Shown here: positions 20,944-33,675 of the stretch, piece after piece | How positions within the stretch are numbered: position 1 is the stretch's first letter | Layout of the letters: every line of letters begins with the position of its first letter | From: Portulaca oleracea | Lineage: Eukaryota > Streptophyta > Magnoliopsida > Caryophyllales > Portulacaceae | Assembly: GCA_029582165.1 (NCBI GenBank) | Contig: CM055881.1 | Span: 16,139,094-16,203,093 of the forward strand | Length of the DNA: 64,000 bases | Direction: 5' to 3' | Position numbers and translations under genes: made by a program | The notes under the pieces: model-generated | Databases searched by the model: none | Told to the model about the DNA's origin: nothing | What the model saw: only the letters and a program-made list of their open reading frames with translations

Positions 20944-23045
20944 TCCTTGCCTCCGCTCCTTCCCTCTCCACCATTGTCTTCTACATTGAGGATAGTGCAG
21001 TGTTTAAGCATGGGGGGAGGGGGGTCATCTATCCACTTTGTGAATATTTTTTCTTTATTTCTTGGATTTTCTCTTATTTTCTTTGATTTTAGTTCAATTT
21101 CGTTTTTCTTTTTCTTGTTTCTTGCTTATTTTACTTATTTTAGCTTGATTTTCATATTTTTTAGTGTGTTTACTAGTTTGAATTCTCTTGTTTTTGTGTG
21201 CTTCCTTTAATTTGAGTTTTTAGTTTATGTGTTTCTTTGATTGTTTTTAGTTTTCCTTTCAAAGTTTTCTTCTTAGTTTTCCTTTTAGTTTTAGATTTGC
21301 ATTCACCTAGATTGCATTAGTTATAGCATACTAGATTTTTTCCTTTCTTTTATTAGTTTGTTTTCTTTTTCTTTTCTTTCTTTTGCATTCACTTTATTCA
21401 AAATCCAAAAAAATCAGAAATTAGAAAAAGCAAAAAAATTAGAAAAGACAAGAAAAAGCAAAAAAAAAAAAAAGAAGATAGGATTAGGATTAATAATCCG
21501 AAACACCTTCGGTGATGATTTGTAAACCAATCTTACTGTCATTTTACCTTGCTTCACCTAGTAAACTCTGGATGAGAACTTAAAAGTTTTTGAAACCATT
21601 TTTTTCAAATCTTCAAATCTTACTGTCAGTTTACCTTGCTTCACCTAGTAAGTGTAAATATGCATGCCACAAATCTTTGGGCTAGGTTTAGTTAATTGAG
21701 CCCTATCCCGTGAGTCCACATAACCAAAAAGAATGGATTGATCACTTTTATCTATCCTTTTATTTCCTGAATGACTCCACCATTACTTGCATCTTGCTTG
21801 AGACTACATAATTGCATTGCACGCTGTGACAAAGTGATTGAGGCATTCATTTTTATCTTGCTAAACTACATAACCAACCAGCCTCCCTGACATTATAATT
21901 ACCATTCTTTTTGCCCCGCCTAGCCTTTGTTTGTCCTTCTTTTATGATTGAACCATGACAATACAAGCCTTGGCCTGTAATAATTCATATCATTTGCCTT
22001 GCTTGCATGTGAGAGAGTTTGTTATTTTTGAAGGGAAGAATTGGTTTGGTATGCTTTGAATGAAAATAAGAAGTTTGGGAGTGATTGTGATTGTGATCAT
22101 TGTTTCAAATTGGGAAAAGCTGAATTTCCCATCTTTTGGCTAGTCAGTGATTGGTTGTGTTGTTTGTATATCATATTGAGGTCAAAACTATATTTCTATT
22201 TTTTTCTTCTCCCTCGATCACTCACCAAAAAAAGAAGCAATAACAAAATTAAAAAAAATAAAAAAGAGAAAAAGAGTTGCAAAAAGAAAAGGGTGATTAG
22301 GGAGATTCAATTTAAAGTTCTGAAAACTTTTGACTTGGTTGTAAAGCTACATGAGGTATTTGATATCAATGAGGAAGAAAATTGAGTTCCTTGCACAAAT
22401 TAAGGAAGAAGGTGAGATTGAGAGCAGTTCTTTGTTGAAAATCAGTCCAAGCATAGCTCTTTAACTCCTCATACCTAAATTTTACAACACCTTTCCCCTA
22501 GCCTAAGCCTCATTACAACCCCGAAAAGTCCTCTTGATTGTCACTTGTCCATTGCATACCAGTAGTGGAGAGCGTGATTCTTACTAAGCTTATGGTAGAT
22601 TGTTTCTTTTGGTCTAAGCATGAGAAAAACCCACATATATTCAAATTTAAGTGTTTGAGTGTTCATATTCTTTCCTAAAGTGAGGTTTGCTCTTTTGACT
22701 GGCTTACGTCCATAACTAACCGCGCATATTTGCATTTCTCTTGAGACTGTTGGCGGGTTTGTACATCCGAAGTACCTGTTCTCTGTTTTTGGTTTCGAAA
22801 ACTTCATCTTATCTATTTTGAACTTATTTTTGTTCTCTTCCAGATTGATCTTGGTGTTTGCTTGTTGAACTGATGTGTTTGATTGGTTAGCCTGAGGGGG
22901 TGTTTAGTTTTGTTCTTTTTAAGCTTATCGTAAACTTCTGTCGCTTCTCTTTCTTCCTAAGTCTCGTTTTTCCCGTTTGAGACTTTCCTCCTGTTTTTGA
23001 TTCTGACTTGCTTGGGGACAAGCAAGAACAAAGCATGGGGGAATT
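20944..23045 (+). other. Athila 3' non-coding region and polypurine tract
   Basis: Begins with GCATGGGGGGAGGGGGG (about 21008), then low-complexity T-rich and A-rich tracts, then AT-rich sequence without a protein. It ends with GCATGGGGGAATT directly before the 3' LTR, the primer for plus-strand synthesis. The two G-rich tracts 2 kb apart could both act as purine primers. The small ORFs here show no conservation as protein. Confidence 0.65.
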
Positions 23046-24440
23046 TGATAAGTGATTTTTATATAGTATTTTTAGGGCTCAAACACATGTATTTCATGCT
23101 TTTTATACCCGGAATTCCATGTTTTTATACCAATTTCTATGATTTCTTCACTTGGTTGCGAGATTGGTGCATTTTGTAGGGACTATTGGAAATACACCTA
23201 AAAGCATGAAGATTTGATGGAAAAAGGGAGAAAAATGAGAGAAATTAGAAAAATAGTTGAAGGAAGAAAGATTAAAGAGAATAGAATGGCCCAAAGTAGC
23301 AAGGCTCGACCCAAATATTGGGCGGACAACAGAGACGCTGCCAACGCCCCTGGTAGGGAGTTCGTGTGAAGAGAAAAGCTTGAGCGCTTCCAGAGTAAAC
23401 CAAACGCTGCCAGCGTTTAGACACGGAGAACAAGTATTTTATGCCAAACACTGCCAGCGCCTATAAGGACGATGCGAACACTTCCTGCCCTAAGCGAGTC
23501 TTATAAAAGAACTCGTCAGCCGGCCATTAAAAGATATCAAAGTTTTTAGAGAGCAGTTCTTTACGGTAGATTTTTTTGATAGTTTTTTTCATTAAAGTTT
23601 AGTTCTTCAAGATTATTAGTAGTTTATATTATTGTAAGTGATTGAAGGATATGAAGAAGATCGATTTGGGCGACACGAAGAGATCGATTCCGCCACTTCA
23701 AACACTCGTTTACTTCTATTTTCTTTACGGCTTTCAATTTACATTCATTTTGTGTGTTGTTTATTTCTAGCATTATGAGTAGCTAATTTCCTTTGTTTGG
23801 GGGATAAACTCAATGACTTTTGATTGATTATGAATACAGTCTCGGTGCGAAGTTATTCCTTTTATCCATTTAAACTTTGTAATTTGCGTGTCATTGTAAA
23901 ATCTGAATAATCGCCTTTTGCTTGGTATTAGATTATTAATAACATAACCAAAGTTTGAATTTTGAATCAGAGAGACGTAGATTTAATAGGCTAGAAAACA
24001 GTTAGAAATAATGGTTTCTTGCTTAGGGTCAATTATAATCAGTTCTTATCTTTGATTAGGTTAAATAACCATGAAAATAGGTTTTTAGTCTAATCACTGT
24101 AGCTCTCTTCAAATTGAAAGATTGCTGTGAAAGGCCTTACAATGATTATAGACTCCGAATCCTTTTTATCAGTTTACACTGGGATTGTGGATTAGTTAAT
24201 TGATTGACTAGAGTGGACTCCCGTGAACGCTTGTAATTATCAGATAAACCCTAAAAATTCCTGCTTTCTTAGTTTAGTTTTCTGAATCGTTTCCCGCAAC
24301 TATTTGATCGACCTAGCATCCTTTGTAGTGAACTAGTTTAGTGCGTAGTTGAACAAAAATCCTTGAGAGAGAACGATATTTTATATATTACACAAACCCG
24401 TACACTTGCGGTAGACGCCTATCACATTTAGGGCCTGTCA
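23046..24440 (+). repeat. Athila 3' LTR
   Basis: 1395 bp, TGATAAGTG to GGCCTGTCA. Unlike the 5' LTR it keeps the region 23205-23490, with three or more GC-rich words (GACGCTGCCAACGCC, ACGCTGCCAGCGTTT, CACTGCCAGCGCC) just upstream of the TATA box at 23502. Confidence 0.93.
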
Positions 24441-24764
24441 ATGATCGTGGCTTGAAAGGGAGAAGAGATGATCAAATGGGATAGATAGCATCTCTTGGGA
24501 AAGGGTTGGAATATGGTTGATGGAATGATGTTCAAGTCTGACAAAAGAAAAGTGGAGGGTTGATTATGATGACAGATGATGTAGCCCATGGTTTCCTCTT
24601 CTTTTGCCTAGCCCGCCCGAGTGGGTTTTCAGACTTGCTTTTTATTCTCTCAAAGACCAGTTTATTCAACGATGAACGCTCTCTAAAGTGAAAAAGTATT
24701 GGTCGGGCCTCGAAGAGGTTCTCCTATGTACCCGAGGTAGAATCGGGCCGTGTAATTTTGGGCC
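24441..24764 (-). other. Tat internal region, resumed, then truncated
   Basis: Resumes the Tat sequence after the Athila target site, including a block reading GGTTCTCCTATGTACCCGAG found in several plant gypsy elements. It ends at about 24764, where it joins LTR sequence of the next element with no visible target duplication. Confidence 0.4.
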
Positions 24765-25009
24765 GTTCTTCCTTTCTTCTTCTCTTCTTCTTCAACTTCT
24801 TTTTTTATTTCTTTGATTTTTGCTATTTCTCCTCCAATTTTTTCATGCCTTTTTTTATATAATTCCACTTATTCTTGCAAAACACACCAAACTCATGAAC
24901 AAGTGTATAAATCACAGAATTTGACATAAAAGTACAGGGTTTCGGGTATAAAAGGCATGAAACTGACATGTTTTGAGTCCTAAAAACTCTTTATAAAAAC
25001 GACTTATCA
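24765..25009 (-). repeat. 3' LTR fragment
   Basis: Starts TGATAAGTCG at 25009 (minus strand) next to the purine tract. It follows the Athila LTR for about 245 bp and then breaks into Tat sequence. Confidence 0.8.
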
Positions 25010-27098
25010 AATCCCCCCATGCTTAGCTCTTGCTTGTCCCCAAGCAAGTCAGAATTGAAACAGGAGGAATGGGGCTCAAACAGGAAATACAGAACTTAAG
25101 AAGAAAAAGAAGCGGAAAGTGTTTTCGATAGGAATACAAAAACAAAATCTTAACACCCCCTCAGGCTAACCATTCGAACACATCAATTCAACAAGCAAGC
25201 ACAAAGATTAGTCTCAGTAAGATCAAAACTCAATTCAAAAGAGAAAGGAAGAAATTTGCGAAACCAAAAGGAGAGAACAAGTACTTTAGAAGCATAAATC
25301 CGCCAACAATATTAAGAATAAAGCAAATGTGCGCGGTTAGTTATGGACGTAAGTCAGTCAAAAAGAGCAAACCTCACATAGGAAAGAATAAAATCACTCA
25401 ATTACTCAATTTTGAATTTGTATGTGGGTTTTCTCATACTCAAACCAGTAGAAACAAACTACCATAAGCTTGGTAAGAACCTCGCTCTCCACTACTGGTA
25501 TGCAATGCACAAGTGACAATCAAAAGGACTTTTGCGGGTTGTAATGGGGCTTAGGTTAGGGGAAAGGATTGGTAAAATTTGGGAATGAGGAGTTAAGAGT
25601 CATGCTTGGATTGATTTTCCATGAGTATAACACTCTAAACTCTCCTTCTTGCTTAATGTATGCAAGGAATTTCACCTCTCACCCTCAATCATGTGAAACG
25701 TCTCAACTGAATACAACCAGGTCAAAGTTTTCAGAACTTTAATTTGAATCTCCCTAATCACCCTTTTCTTCTATTTTTTCTTTTTGGTGGGTGATCGGGG
25801 AGAAGAAAACTATGGAATTATAACTTCGACCTCGATATAATATATGAACAACATAACCAAACACCAATTTTTCAAGAGGTGGGACTTCATTTTCTTCCAA
25901 TTTGAAGCAATAAGCATAATCTCTCCCAAACTTCATATTTTTGTTCACAAACACACCAAACCAACTGTTCCTTCCAAAAAACGACAAACTCTCATTCAAT
26001 CAAGCAAGGCAGAGGGATACTGGATATCAAAGGCCAAGGCTTGTATTGTCAGGGTTCAATCATGAAAGAAGGATAAACAAAGGTTAGGCGGGGCAAAAAG
26101 AACGGTAAATATAACGTAGGGTAGGCTATTTGGCTATGTAGTTTAACAAAAATAAAATGAATGTCTTAATCACTTTGTCACAGCGTGCAATGCAAATATG
26201 TAGTCTCAAGCAAGATACAAAGCAAGTTCTAGAGATGCAGCTAATGGGTGAGTCACTCAGGGAATCATGGAATTGATAAAAGTGACCAATTCGAAATTTT
26301 AGGCAATGTGGACTCACGGGATGGGGCTCAATCAACTAAACTTAGCCCAAAGATTTGCGGTACGCACATTTATACTTTCTAAGATAGTCAAAGCAGTAAG
26401 ATACGACTTTCATAACTTGACTCAAAATCAGAAGATTTGAAGAAAAAGGTTTCAAACACTTTTGAGATCTCATCCAGACTTTTCTAAGCGAAGCAAGTTA
26501 AACTGAAAGTAATAAAGGTTTACAAATCATCACCGAAGGTGTTTCTGGTTTTAATCCTAGTCTTATCCTTTTTCTGTTTTTTTGGTTTTTGTCTTTTCTA
26601 ATTTTTTTTTTTGGTCTTTTTCTAATTTTTCTGATTTTTTTTTCTAATTTTTGAATAAGTGGATGCAAAACAAAGAAAAAGAAACAAACTAAGAAAAGAA
26701 AAAGAAAAATCTATATGCTTCTATCTAATGCAATCTAGGTGGGTGCAATTTAAAATAAAAACTTAGAAAGAAAAACTTAAGAAAATTAGAAAACAAAAGA
26801 AAAACACACTAGAAACTCAAATAAAAGAAAACAAACAAGCTAAAAACTAGAAAACATTCTAAACTTAAAAAAAAAGCAAATAAAAGAAACAGACAAAAAC
26901 AAAAAAAAATCACACTAAAAACTGAAAAATAAGCATGAAACAAGAAAAAGAAAGACGAAAATAAAAGAAAAATAAACGAAACACAGAGAAACAAGAAAAA
27001 TATTCACAGAATGTTCAACCCCCCCCCCCCCCCATGCTTAAACGTTGCATTGTCCTCAATGTAGTAGACAATGGTGAAGGGTAAGGTCAAGTAAAGGA
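25010..27098 (-). other. Athila-type 3' non-coding region, no gene
   Basis: Counterpart of 20944-23045: homologous patches interrupted by A- and T-rich low complexity (26570-26990), with a run of about 15 C at 27019-27033. No protein is recognisable. Confidence 0.6.
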
Positions 27099-28408
27099 TC
27101 AAGGATCCTCGATCGGTGGGGAAGGGTTGGTATGGCTCGGTCCTGGTGGTGGTAAGGCTCGATCAAACATGGCTTGTATAAGGTCGGCAAGGTTAGCTAT
27201 GGACTCGTCAAGGCGGTCAAAACGAAAGTCAATCTGACACTTGTATTTAGCAAAACTCTCCCGAAACTCATTCATACGGAGCTCGGTCCGGTCAATGGAG
27301 GTCTTGAGGTTGCGAAAGCGCGCCTCATAGTCTAATTGGGGCTGCTCGGGTTGAGGGTTAGGGTGGATTTCAGGCTCAGGTTCGGTGTCAAACTCTGGAA
27401 AAGGAGGCATCCAAAGCAAGTTCTCTTCAACTTGGGGTGAGATGTGAGGATGAGAATTGGGAAACCTAGCATTGTTGGGGTAAACCCAAAGACAACGTGA
27501 ATCTTTGTCAAACTTGTACAAACCAAAAGAGTTACACTGATCACCATCCAAAAATTTGCTACCCGGGACAAGGTCAGTGGGGTTCCTAAGAGGTCTAAAG
27601 CCATATTGGCGTACTAAGTGTGTGATGTAACCTCATATGGCGATGTCTTTGTTGGACGAGGTAGCTACACTCGAAAGATGGTGGGCTAGCATAGCTGCGG
27701 GGTCGGCAAGAGTGTCGACATCAAGCATGCAACACAACATATAACAATCAGCACGGGTAGCTTTGTTTGAGCTACTAGGCCTCCCGAAGATACCGCAAGA
27801 GAGTATGCAGTGGACATACCTCATCACGGGGTTTCTAACCATGGTCGCGGGGGTGTTGCTAGGGTCCCAATTGTCAAAACTAAAAATTATGTAAAGAAAC
27901 CCTTTCCATCCCACCCTAAGGGTATGAGGGACGAATCCCTACATGTACACTCATGTAACCCAAAGGCACGGGCAAACTGGGACACAGTCATGGTCCTCTC
28001 TACCCCCAAAAGCTGAAAACGAATGCACCCGTCCCTCCCTTGGAGGTTCACAACTAAGGTAGACAAAAATTCAAGGGTGATTCCCCTATAGGTCGGCTCG
28101 CCTAACCTAGCTATGTTGGTCATGTGGCAACGTCCTAACATCCAATTTACATCATCCAAGATACCACAACTACGCAAGAAAGGTTCATGCATATATTTGG
28201 TGGGGACGAGGGCTCTTTAGGAGAGGGAATCGTACCTTTTCTTGACCTCCCCTTCGAAGTTGAAGGGGTTTAAGCTCCTCGAGTCCCTTGGAGGTGCAAC
28301 TTTCTGTTTTCCTTTCTCCGCCGCCGTAGCCTTTCGCTTCCGGCTGCCTCCGGCTTCGTTGTCATCGCCCGGGGGTCCGGAGAAGCTAGGATTCTTAGTT
28401 CTCACCAT
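27099..28408 (-). pseudogene. Athila second ORF, second copy, broken
   Basis: Starts ATG 28408 (MVRTKNPSFSGPP), one base after a splice acceptor. About 435 codons with an in-frame stop at 28217 (where the other copy has Lys), a frameshift near 27900 and a stop at 27633. Order: basic N terminus (residues 23-36), conserved block PFNFEGEVKKRYDSLS, then KYMHEPFLRSCGILDD, FQLLGVERTMTVSQFARAFG, a second block around CHILSCGIFGRPSSSNKATR, acidic/Pro-rich linker, helical segment SIDRTELRMNEFRESFAKYK, Pro-rich end. The FARAFGL-type block recalls the plant 'putative transposon protein'/Athila ORF1 families. Role unknown. Two diverged copies share all blocks, so the protein was once under selection. Confidence 0.7.
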
Positions 28409-28887
28409 CTAAAAATACTAACAAAATCAATACAATCACCAAGATAAATCCTAGGTATCAAATAAGCATGATCATAATGCATAAACTTAGTACTAACAAT
28501 CCCCTCATGCTTATTTGATATTAGGGATTGAAATCAAGATATATCTAACCTAAAACCTTGAAAACAGAGTATAACACCACAACACAATCACAACCAAAGT
28601 CTAGACCTAAATTTCTCAATTTCAACATCACATTGCTCTCTCAATACTTCCAACATCACAATTCTCTCAATTCTAGAACAAAAAGATCAAAAATCAATCA
28701 ACTCAAACCAAGCCCTAGTCAAGAATTTAATCCAAGAATCAAAACCCAAATCAAGAAATTCGAATCTAGGACATGATAAATGGTATAAATTGAACTAATT
28801 ACTCAATAAACTCAAGTATTCAATCAAAATCATACCAAAACGAAGTATATAATCAAAGAACAAGAGAAAGAGTTGAGAATTCCATAC
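28409..28887 (-). other. Leader intron of the second ORF
   Basis: On the minus strand: donor CTCAAG|GTATGGAA at 28887 and acceptor TATTTTTAG| at 28409, with the start codon immediately following. 479 nt, T-rich, positionally equivalent to 19182-19654. Confidence 0.6.
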
Positions 28888-29164
28888 CTTGAGTTTGAAG
28901 AGGGAAGTGGAATGGAGTTTGGAAGTTCAAAGTGATAGAGTGCAAGAGAGAAGAGAAAGGAGAGGGAAGATGGTGGTGGTGGCGGTGGCGGTGTTCGCCG
29001 GCGCCGGTGAGGTGGACGCCGGCGAGAGCGGTGGTACGAGGTGGCGCAGGTGGCGTTTGTGGGAGAGGGGTCGTCGGGGAGGGTTAGGGCAAAAGCAAGG
29101 AAGGTATTTTTTTTGTTTTGAAAGAAAGAAAAGGGGGCTCGACTAAATTGAAAGGCGGGCAAAA

Positions 29165-29305
29165 ATTTTCTGGGCAAATAGCAAAACGCAGCCAGCGTTT
29201 TAAAAACGCGGCCTGCATTTTGCAAAAATCACTCACCTGGACTTTCTGGACGAGGCGCACCCAGCGCCTTAAAAACACTGGCTGCGTTTTCCTACCTGAT
29301 GCAGG
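29165..29305 (-). repeat. GC-rich palindrome cluster in internal region
   Basis: Words such as ACGCAGCCAGCGTTTTAAAA, ACGCGGCCTGCATTTT, GCGCACCCAGCGCCTTAAAA and ACACTGGCTGCGTTTT, each an imperfect palindrome with a W-rich edge. Equivalent position to 18790-18902. Confidence 0.7.
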
Positions 29306-29699
29306 TAATTCGATTTTTTTTTTGCAACTTTTTGCTTGTTTTCTCCCTTTTCTTTGTTTTCTCCTTATTTTCCATATAATTTGACATACCAAAAATCCCT
29401 ACATATATCTACCAACATAAAATTCATTAGGTTAGAAATAAAAAAATGTTGATAAAAGCCATGAATTTCTTGAATTTCTTCTTTTTCTCTACACACTAAT
29501 GAAAAATAATTAGTAAACTTCAAAATAAAATTACTAAGAAATAAAAACTGAAAGAAAATAATTGAACTAAAAATAAAGTAAAAAGGTGGGGAGGGATAGA
29601 TATTAGAAATGTATGTACCTCCCCGGGGTTGCTTTGTTTAACGTCGTTAGCTCGACGTTATAGACCCCTAATCGTCGGGATCCTTAAGTAATCTTTGCG

Positions 29700-30088
29700 C
29701 TAATTGAAGGTCCGGGTCTTCGTTCCGGATGCCATCAATGCCCTTAATAGCTTGTCAAACTCTCCTTCATGCGGTCTGCAAGCTAGTAAACAAGAGAGCC
29801 ACTGGAATCTTATAAGATAAAACGTTAGTAATGCTCTTAGTAATAAATCAAATTTACTAGAAAAATCAAAAGAATTAAAATATGTGGTCCACAAGAATTT
29901 TCTAGGAATGTCCTCTAGGTGTATCCAATAAGGATCAAGGGAGGGGTCATAACCTCTAAATTTTCCTAAGAACAACTCACCACTGTTACTGTTGGTTTCA
30001 TTACAAGAATTAACCTCATACCTTAATTTAATCTGAACGTCAGAGGTCTTTTGTTCAAGTATGGGTTCCTCAGGGGTTTCCTGTGAAA
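29700..30088 (-). pseudogene. C-terminal remnant of an unidentified internal ORF
   Basis: Minus-strand frame open from about 30088 to 29700, upstream of the post-pol motif. It contains FLGKFRGYDPSLDPYWIHLE and ends KLLRALMASGTKTRTFN. It is not recognisable as integrase or gag. Its place suggests the 3' end of the main ORF of a non-autonomous Athila-type element. The upstream part is cut off at about 30100 where another LTR begins. Confidence 0.4.
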
Positions 30089-30102
30089 CTGAAGGTAGCT
30101 TT

Positions 30103-31495
30103 TAACTCGTTTCGTGTTTTAATTTCATAACTTTTAATACGTTTTTGGTTATTTTGTAGATTTTGGAGTTTTTACTCGAAACGTGGTAAAAAGGGTCATT
30201 TTAGAGTTATTTTGGGAATCCAAGGTTTCCCGGGTCTTGACCGGGTCAAAGGAGAAGAAAAGAAGGAATTTTCGGCTAGTCGAGGAGGACCGCAGCTACG
30301 GTCATGTAGACAGCTGCTACGGTGGTTGCCAAGACTTGGGCTGGGAACAAAGTCACCCGAGAGGGACCGCACTTGCGGTCCCAAAAACCGCACCTGCGGT
30401 CATGCGAATGGAGAAGACTGAAAATCGCCTGTGCTTCGGAGGACCGTACCTGCGGTCCCCTACGGGTTCAGAAAATTTATTATATGAAGTGCTACGTTTT
30501 GAGTAACTACTTGGAGTTGTATGTATCAACTCTTGAACGATTAGAGTAGGGAGAGCAGCTATCTATTGTAATATCAACATTTTAGCTTTCAATTAGATTG
30601 AGATTAGTGTGATTTCTTAGTGATTAGTGAGTGATTACACTTGGTTTATTGCATTTGCACTGGATTTTATTGGAATTCTATTGAAGTTCTGAAGATTTAT
30701 CTTATTTTGGAGCTTGGATTCTTATTACTCTTGATCATCCTTCCATTGGCATCAACTAATGAGCATTTCTCAACCCTTGCTCTCTTTAATTCATCTATTT
30801 ATGTTTTAATCTATGCTTTTGTTATTAGATTGCTTTGTGTTTGTTGTTATTTGATTGTTGCCTTAATTATCTAGATTCTTTGTTTTAAGTATGAATGATG
30901 AAGTTATTATTGTTGTTAGCATGTGTAACTAAGATGATTAGAGACTAGAACCCTTATGGGTTAGGGAGAAACTAAGGATGTGAATGGTTGATTTGGATTG
31001 GGTTAGCAATTTTAGGAGGTGATTCGTAGTGGAATCAATTTCCCAATCCTATCCTTCCCTCAAGTGGGATGTATTCGAGATCGAAAGCTCTTGAATACAT
31101 CCAACACTTGTGTTGGAAGGTGGGAATTGGGATAGTTAACGCTCGCCCACGAAAGTGGAAAGAGGTTAACTAGAGAGTCCCGTTTCTTTAACCCTCCGGG
31201 TCCATGATGGGCTTGTAGGAAGTTAATCCGGATTATCCTTGAGAAAGGAAATCCGGTTGGTTTATTCTAATGGGATTGTCACTTGATTCTACTAATTTGT
31301 TGCTTCCTAATTGCGAAACCCTCGTCCTAATTACCGTTTGCATCCCGAAATCTCCTGACACCCATTGTTTCCTTCTTGACCGAACCTTAGCCGTGTTTGC
31401 GTTCTGTTTGTGTTGTCCTTTACCTGAAAACCTCTTTTTATCTTGTGATCATAAACCTTACCTAAAGTCAAGTTGTCCTAGCCAAGGCCCCTAGC
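30103..31495 (+). repeat. Athila-like LTR of another subfamily (solo or fragment)
   Basis: No ORF. A cluster of GC palindromes at 30285-30465 (GGGACCGCACTTGCGGTCCC, ACCGCACCTGCGGTCA, GGACCGTACCTGCGGTCCCC) is followed by AATTTATTATATGAAG and a long U5-like region with GGTTAACTAGAGAGTCCCG (compare AACTAGAGTGGACTCCC in the Athila LTR). It ends near CCTCGAGAAGAACGATAC. Boundaries are inferred, and no target duplication was found. Confidence 0.5.
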
Positions 31496-32332
31496 TCCTC
31501 GAGAAGAACGATACAAAAACTAGGGTACAAAAACCACGTTACACGTAGTGCCCGCTATTGTAGCGGGGGCGACTAACTGAGCATGAACAACTGGGCTTGT
31601 CGCGCCTGCTACAAAGTTGGTTATGGGTGCAATGACCTGTGATTGGTTCCTTAAGAGGGTTTTGCTGCCCCGACTTTGCTTCCGCTCGTTCTTTGACTCG
31701 GCTTGGCCCGAGAAATTCTTCGGGACTCCCTAAAAATCCTTAAAATGGCTCCTATGCTTTGATTTTCTCCATAAACACAAGAAACCTACAAAAGAACTAA
31801 AAACCATGTAAAAAGCATGAAAGTAAACCGAAATCGAGCCAAAAGACCAAGTCCAAGAGCACTATTTAGGCCTAAAAATGGGCCTAAACACTTGCCTCAC
31901 TCGTTTACCCATTTCCACTTTTTCCTTACATCCGTCGAATACTTCTCCCTAAAACCCTAATTTCCTTTTTATTTTCCCATCTTCCTCTCTCTTTTCCACT
32001 CCTTCTCTCTCCTACACCCTCATTGATTCTCTCTGTCACCGAAAACTAAAACGCACACCTCATCTCCCTTTCTCTTTCGTCTCTTATCTTATTCCCTTTC
32101 TCTCTAATCTATTCATCTATCTTCTCTCTCATACACTCATACTATCTTTCTTTTCTCCGGTAGGTCATCGATTTGAAGTATAGAAGTACATGAAGGCAGT
32201 GCATGCACCACCATTTTGGCATCCTCTTTCATCTACATCAGCACCTCCATTCCATGGAATATGCATCTCCGCTATAGATTTTGAAGGCAATGAACAGCCT
32301 AGATCTTGAAAGGAAGCATAGGGTTCGACTAT
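31496..32332 (-). other. Minus-strand LTR fragment plus pyrimidine-rich stretch
   Basis: 31496-31890 resembles part of the nested LTR near 5330-5760 (GACTCGGCTTGGCCCGAGAA against GACTCGGGAAATAGCTCGG, then a similar series of A-rich words). 31900-32160 is C/T-rich and looks like a transcript leader. No gene. Confidence 0.35.
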
Positions 32333-33675
32333 TGATGTAGGTCTACCGCAAGTGTACGGGTCAGGGTGGTATATCAAGGTTGTTTCTCAGGGATTTGTGT
32401 TCAACTATGCACTAAACTAGTTCACTACACAGGATGTTAGGTCGATCAAATAGTTGTGGGATAACGAATCAAAATATTAAACTAAGAAAGCAGGAATTTT
32501 TAGAAATTTACCAAATAATTAAAAGAGTTCGGGGGAGTCCACTTTAGTCAATCAATTAACTAATCAACAATCATTGTGTAAAGTGGTGAAGGAATTCGGG
32601 GTCTATAACCTTTCTAAAACCTATCATAGCAATCTTTCGAATCTGAAGTGAGTTATAATGATTAGACTAAACACCTATTTTCATGGTTATTTAACCTAAT
32701 CAAAGATAAGAACTGGATATAATTGACCCTAAGCAAGAAACCATTATTTCTAACTGTTTTCTAGCTTATTCAATCATCGTCTTTCCAATTCAAAATAACA
32801 AACTTTCGTTCCGATATTAAGAATCTAAACCAAGTAAAAGGGAGTCAACCAAACTACTGTGACATACAATATAAGAAGATTAAACGATTAAAAATAACTT
32901 CACACCGAGATTGTATTCATAATCAATCGAAAGACATCGAGTTTATCCCCCAAACGAAGGGACTTAGCTACTCATAATACTAGAAATTAACAACACATAA
33001 ATTGAATTAAAATTGAAAGACATAAGTAAATCGAAGTAACCGAGTGTTTGAAGTGCGGAATCAATCTCTTCGTGTCACCCGAATTGATCTTCTTCTTCTT
33101 CTCTTCAATCACTTTACAGTAATCTAAAACTACTAACAATCCCAAAAGAACTAAACCTAATAGAGGAACTCTGAAGAAAATAAGATTTGTTCTTGAAAAA
33201 CTCTCTTAAAATCCACCTCCCTTCGAACGGTCGGCTGAAATTCTTTTATAAGGCACGATTAGGGTGCTAGGCGCTAGCAGCGTCTAGCATCTCCGTGTCC
33301 GCACGCTAGCAGTGCCAATTTCTTCACCTGTAGCATCCTTGGTTTCTCACTGATTCTGCCTTCTCTGCCATGGGCGGTGGCAGCGTCTAAGGCTTCTGCC
33401 CAAAGATGAGTTGGGGCGTGCAGCTGGGCCGTCACTTTCCTTCAAAATCTTTCTCTATTCAACTCTCTTTCTCATATCTTCTCAATTTTACCACTTTTCT
33501 TCCAATTTTTCATGCTTTTAGGTGGATTTTCATAAAATCCTGCAAGACATACCAATTCTTGCAACCAAGTGAAGAAATCACAGAAATTTGTATAAAATCG
33601 TGGAATTTAGGGTGTAAAAAGCATGGAATACACGTGTTTGGGCCCTAAACATTACTGTAAAATAATCACATATCA
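32333..33675 (-). mobile_element. Athila-family solo LTR
   Basis: 1343 bp starting TGATATGTG (at 33675, minus strand) and ending GACCTACATCA (at 32333), flanked by perfect 5-bp target duplications ACTAT (32328-32332, 33676-33680). Homologous to the Athila LTRs at 15138 and 23046 along its length. Contains TATAAAAG (33243-33250) with the palindromic words GCGCTAGCAGCGTCTAGC and CACGCTAGCAGTGCC upstream. It arose by recombination between LTRs. Confidence 0.92.

Larger units (their letters stand above)
15138..24440 (+). mobile_element. Athila-type LTR retrotransposon, complete, coding-dead
   Basis: Bounded by 5-bp target duplications ATGAT (15133-15137 and 24441-24445). Order: 5' LTR, tRNA-Asp primer site, gag pseudogene, protease-like fragment, untranslated leader with intron, second ORF, 3' non-coding region, purine tract GCATGGGGGAATT, 3' LTR. 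There is no reverse transcriptase, RNase H or integrase between protease and second ORF. The copy therefore derives from a non-autonomous lineage or lost about 3 kb of pol. It is inserted in the 3' region of the minus-strand Tat element. Confidence 0.92.
24765..30102 (-). mobile_element. Truncated Athila relative, minus strand
   Basis: Read on the minus strand: remnant internal ORF (30088-29700), post-pol motif (AACGTCGAGCTAACGAC at about 29640-29660), palindrome cluster (29300-29170), leader, intron, second ORF (28408-27099), non-coding 3' region, purine tract GGGGGGATT and about 245 bp of 3' LTR (25009-24765). The 5' LTR, gag and pol are missing, and both outer ends are truncations. Structurally parallel to 18316-23295 of the complete Athila copy but clearly diverged. 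Confidence 0.85.

Noticed and set aside
30183..30874. Possible host gene after the truncated Athila element
   Set aside because: Short overlapping frames in an LTR-like region with palindromes; no domain, no supporting splice structure.
31955..31970. Telomere-like CCCTAAA
   Set aside because: One or two imperfect units only.
31940..32160. Promoter and 5' UTR of a host gene (ACCCTAA words, CT-rich leader)
   Set aside because: Attractive, but no coding exon follows within 3 kb, and LTR leaders look the same.
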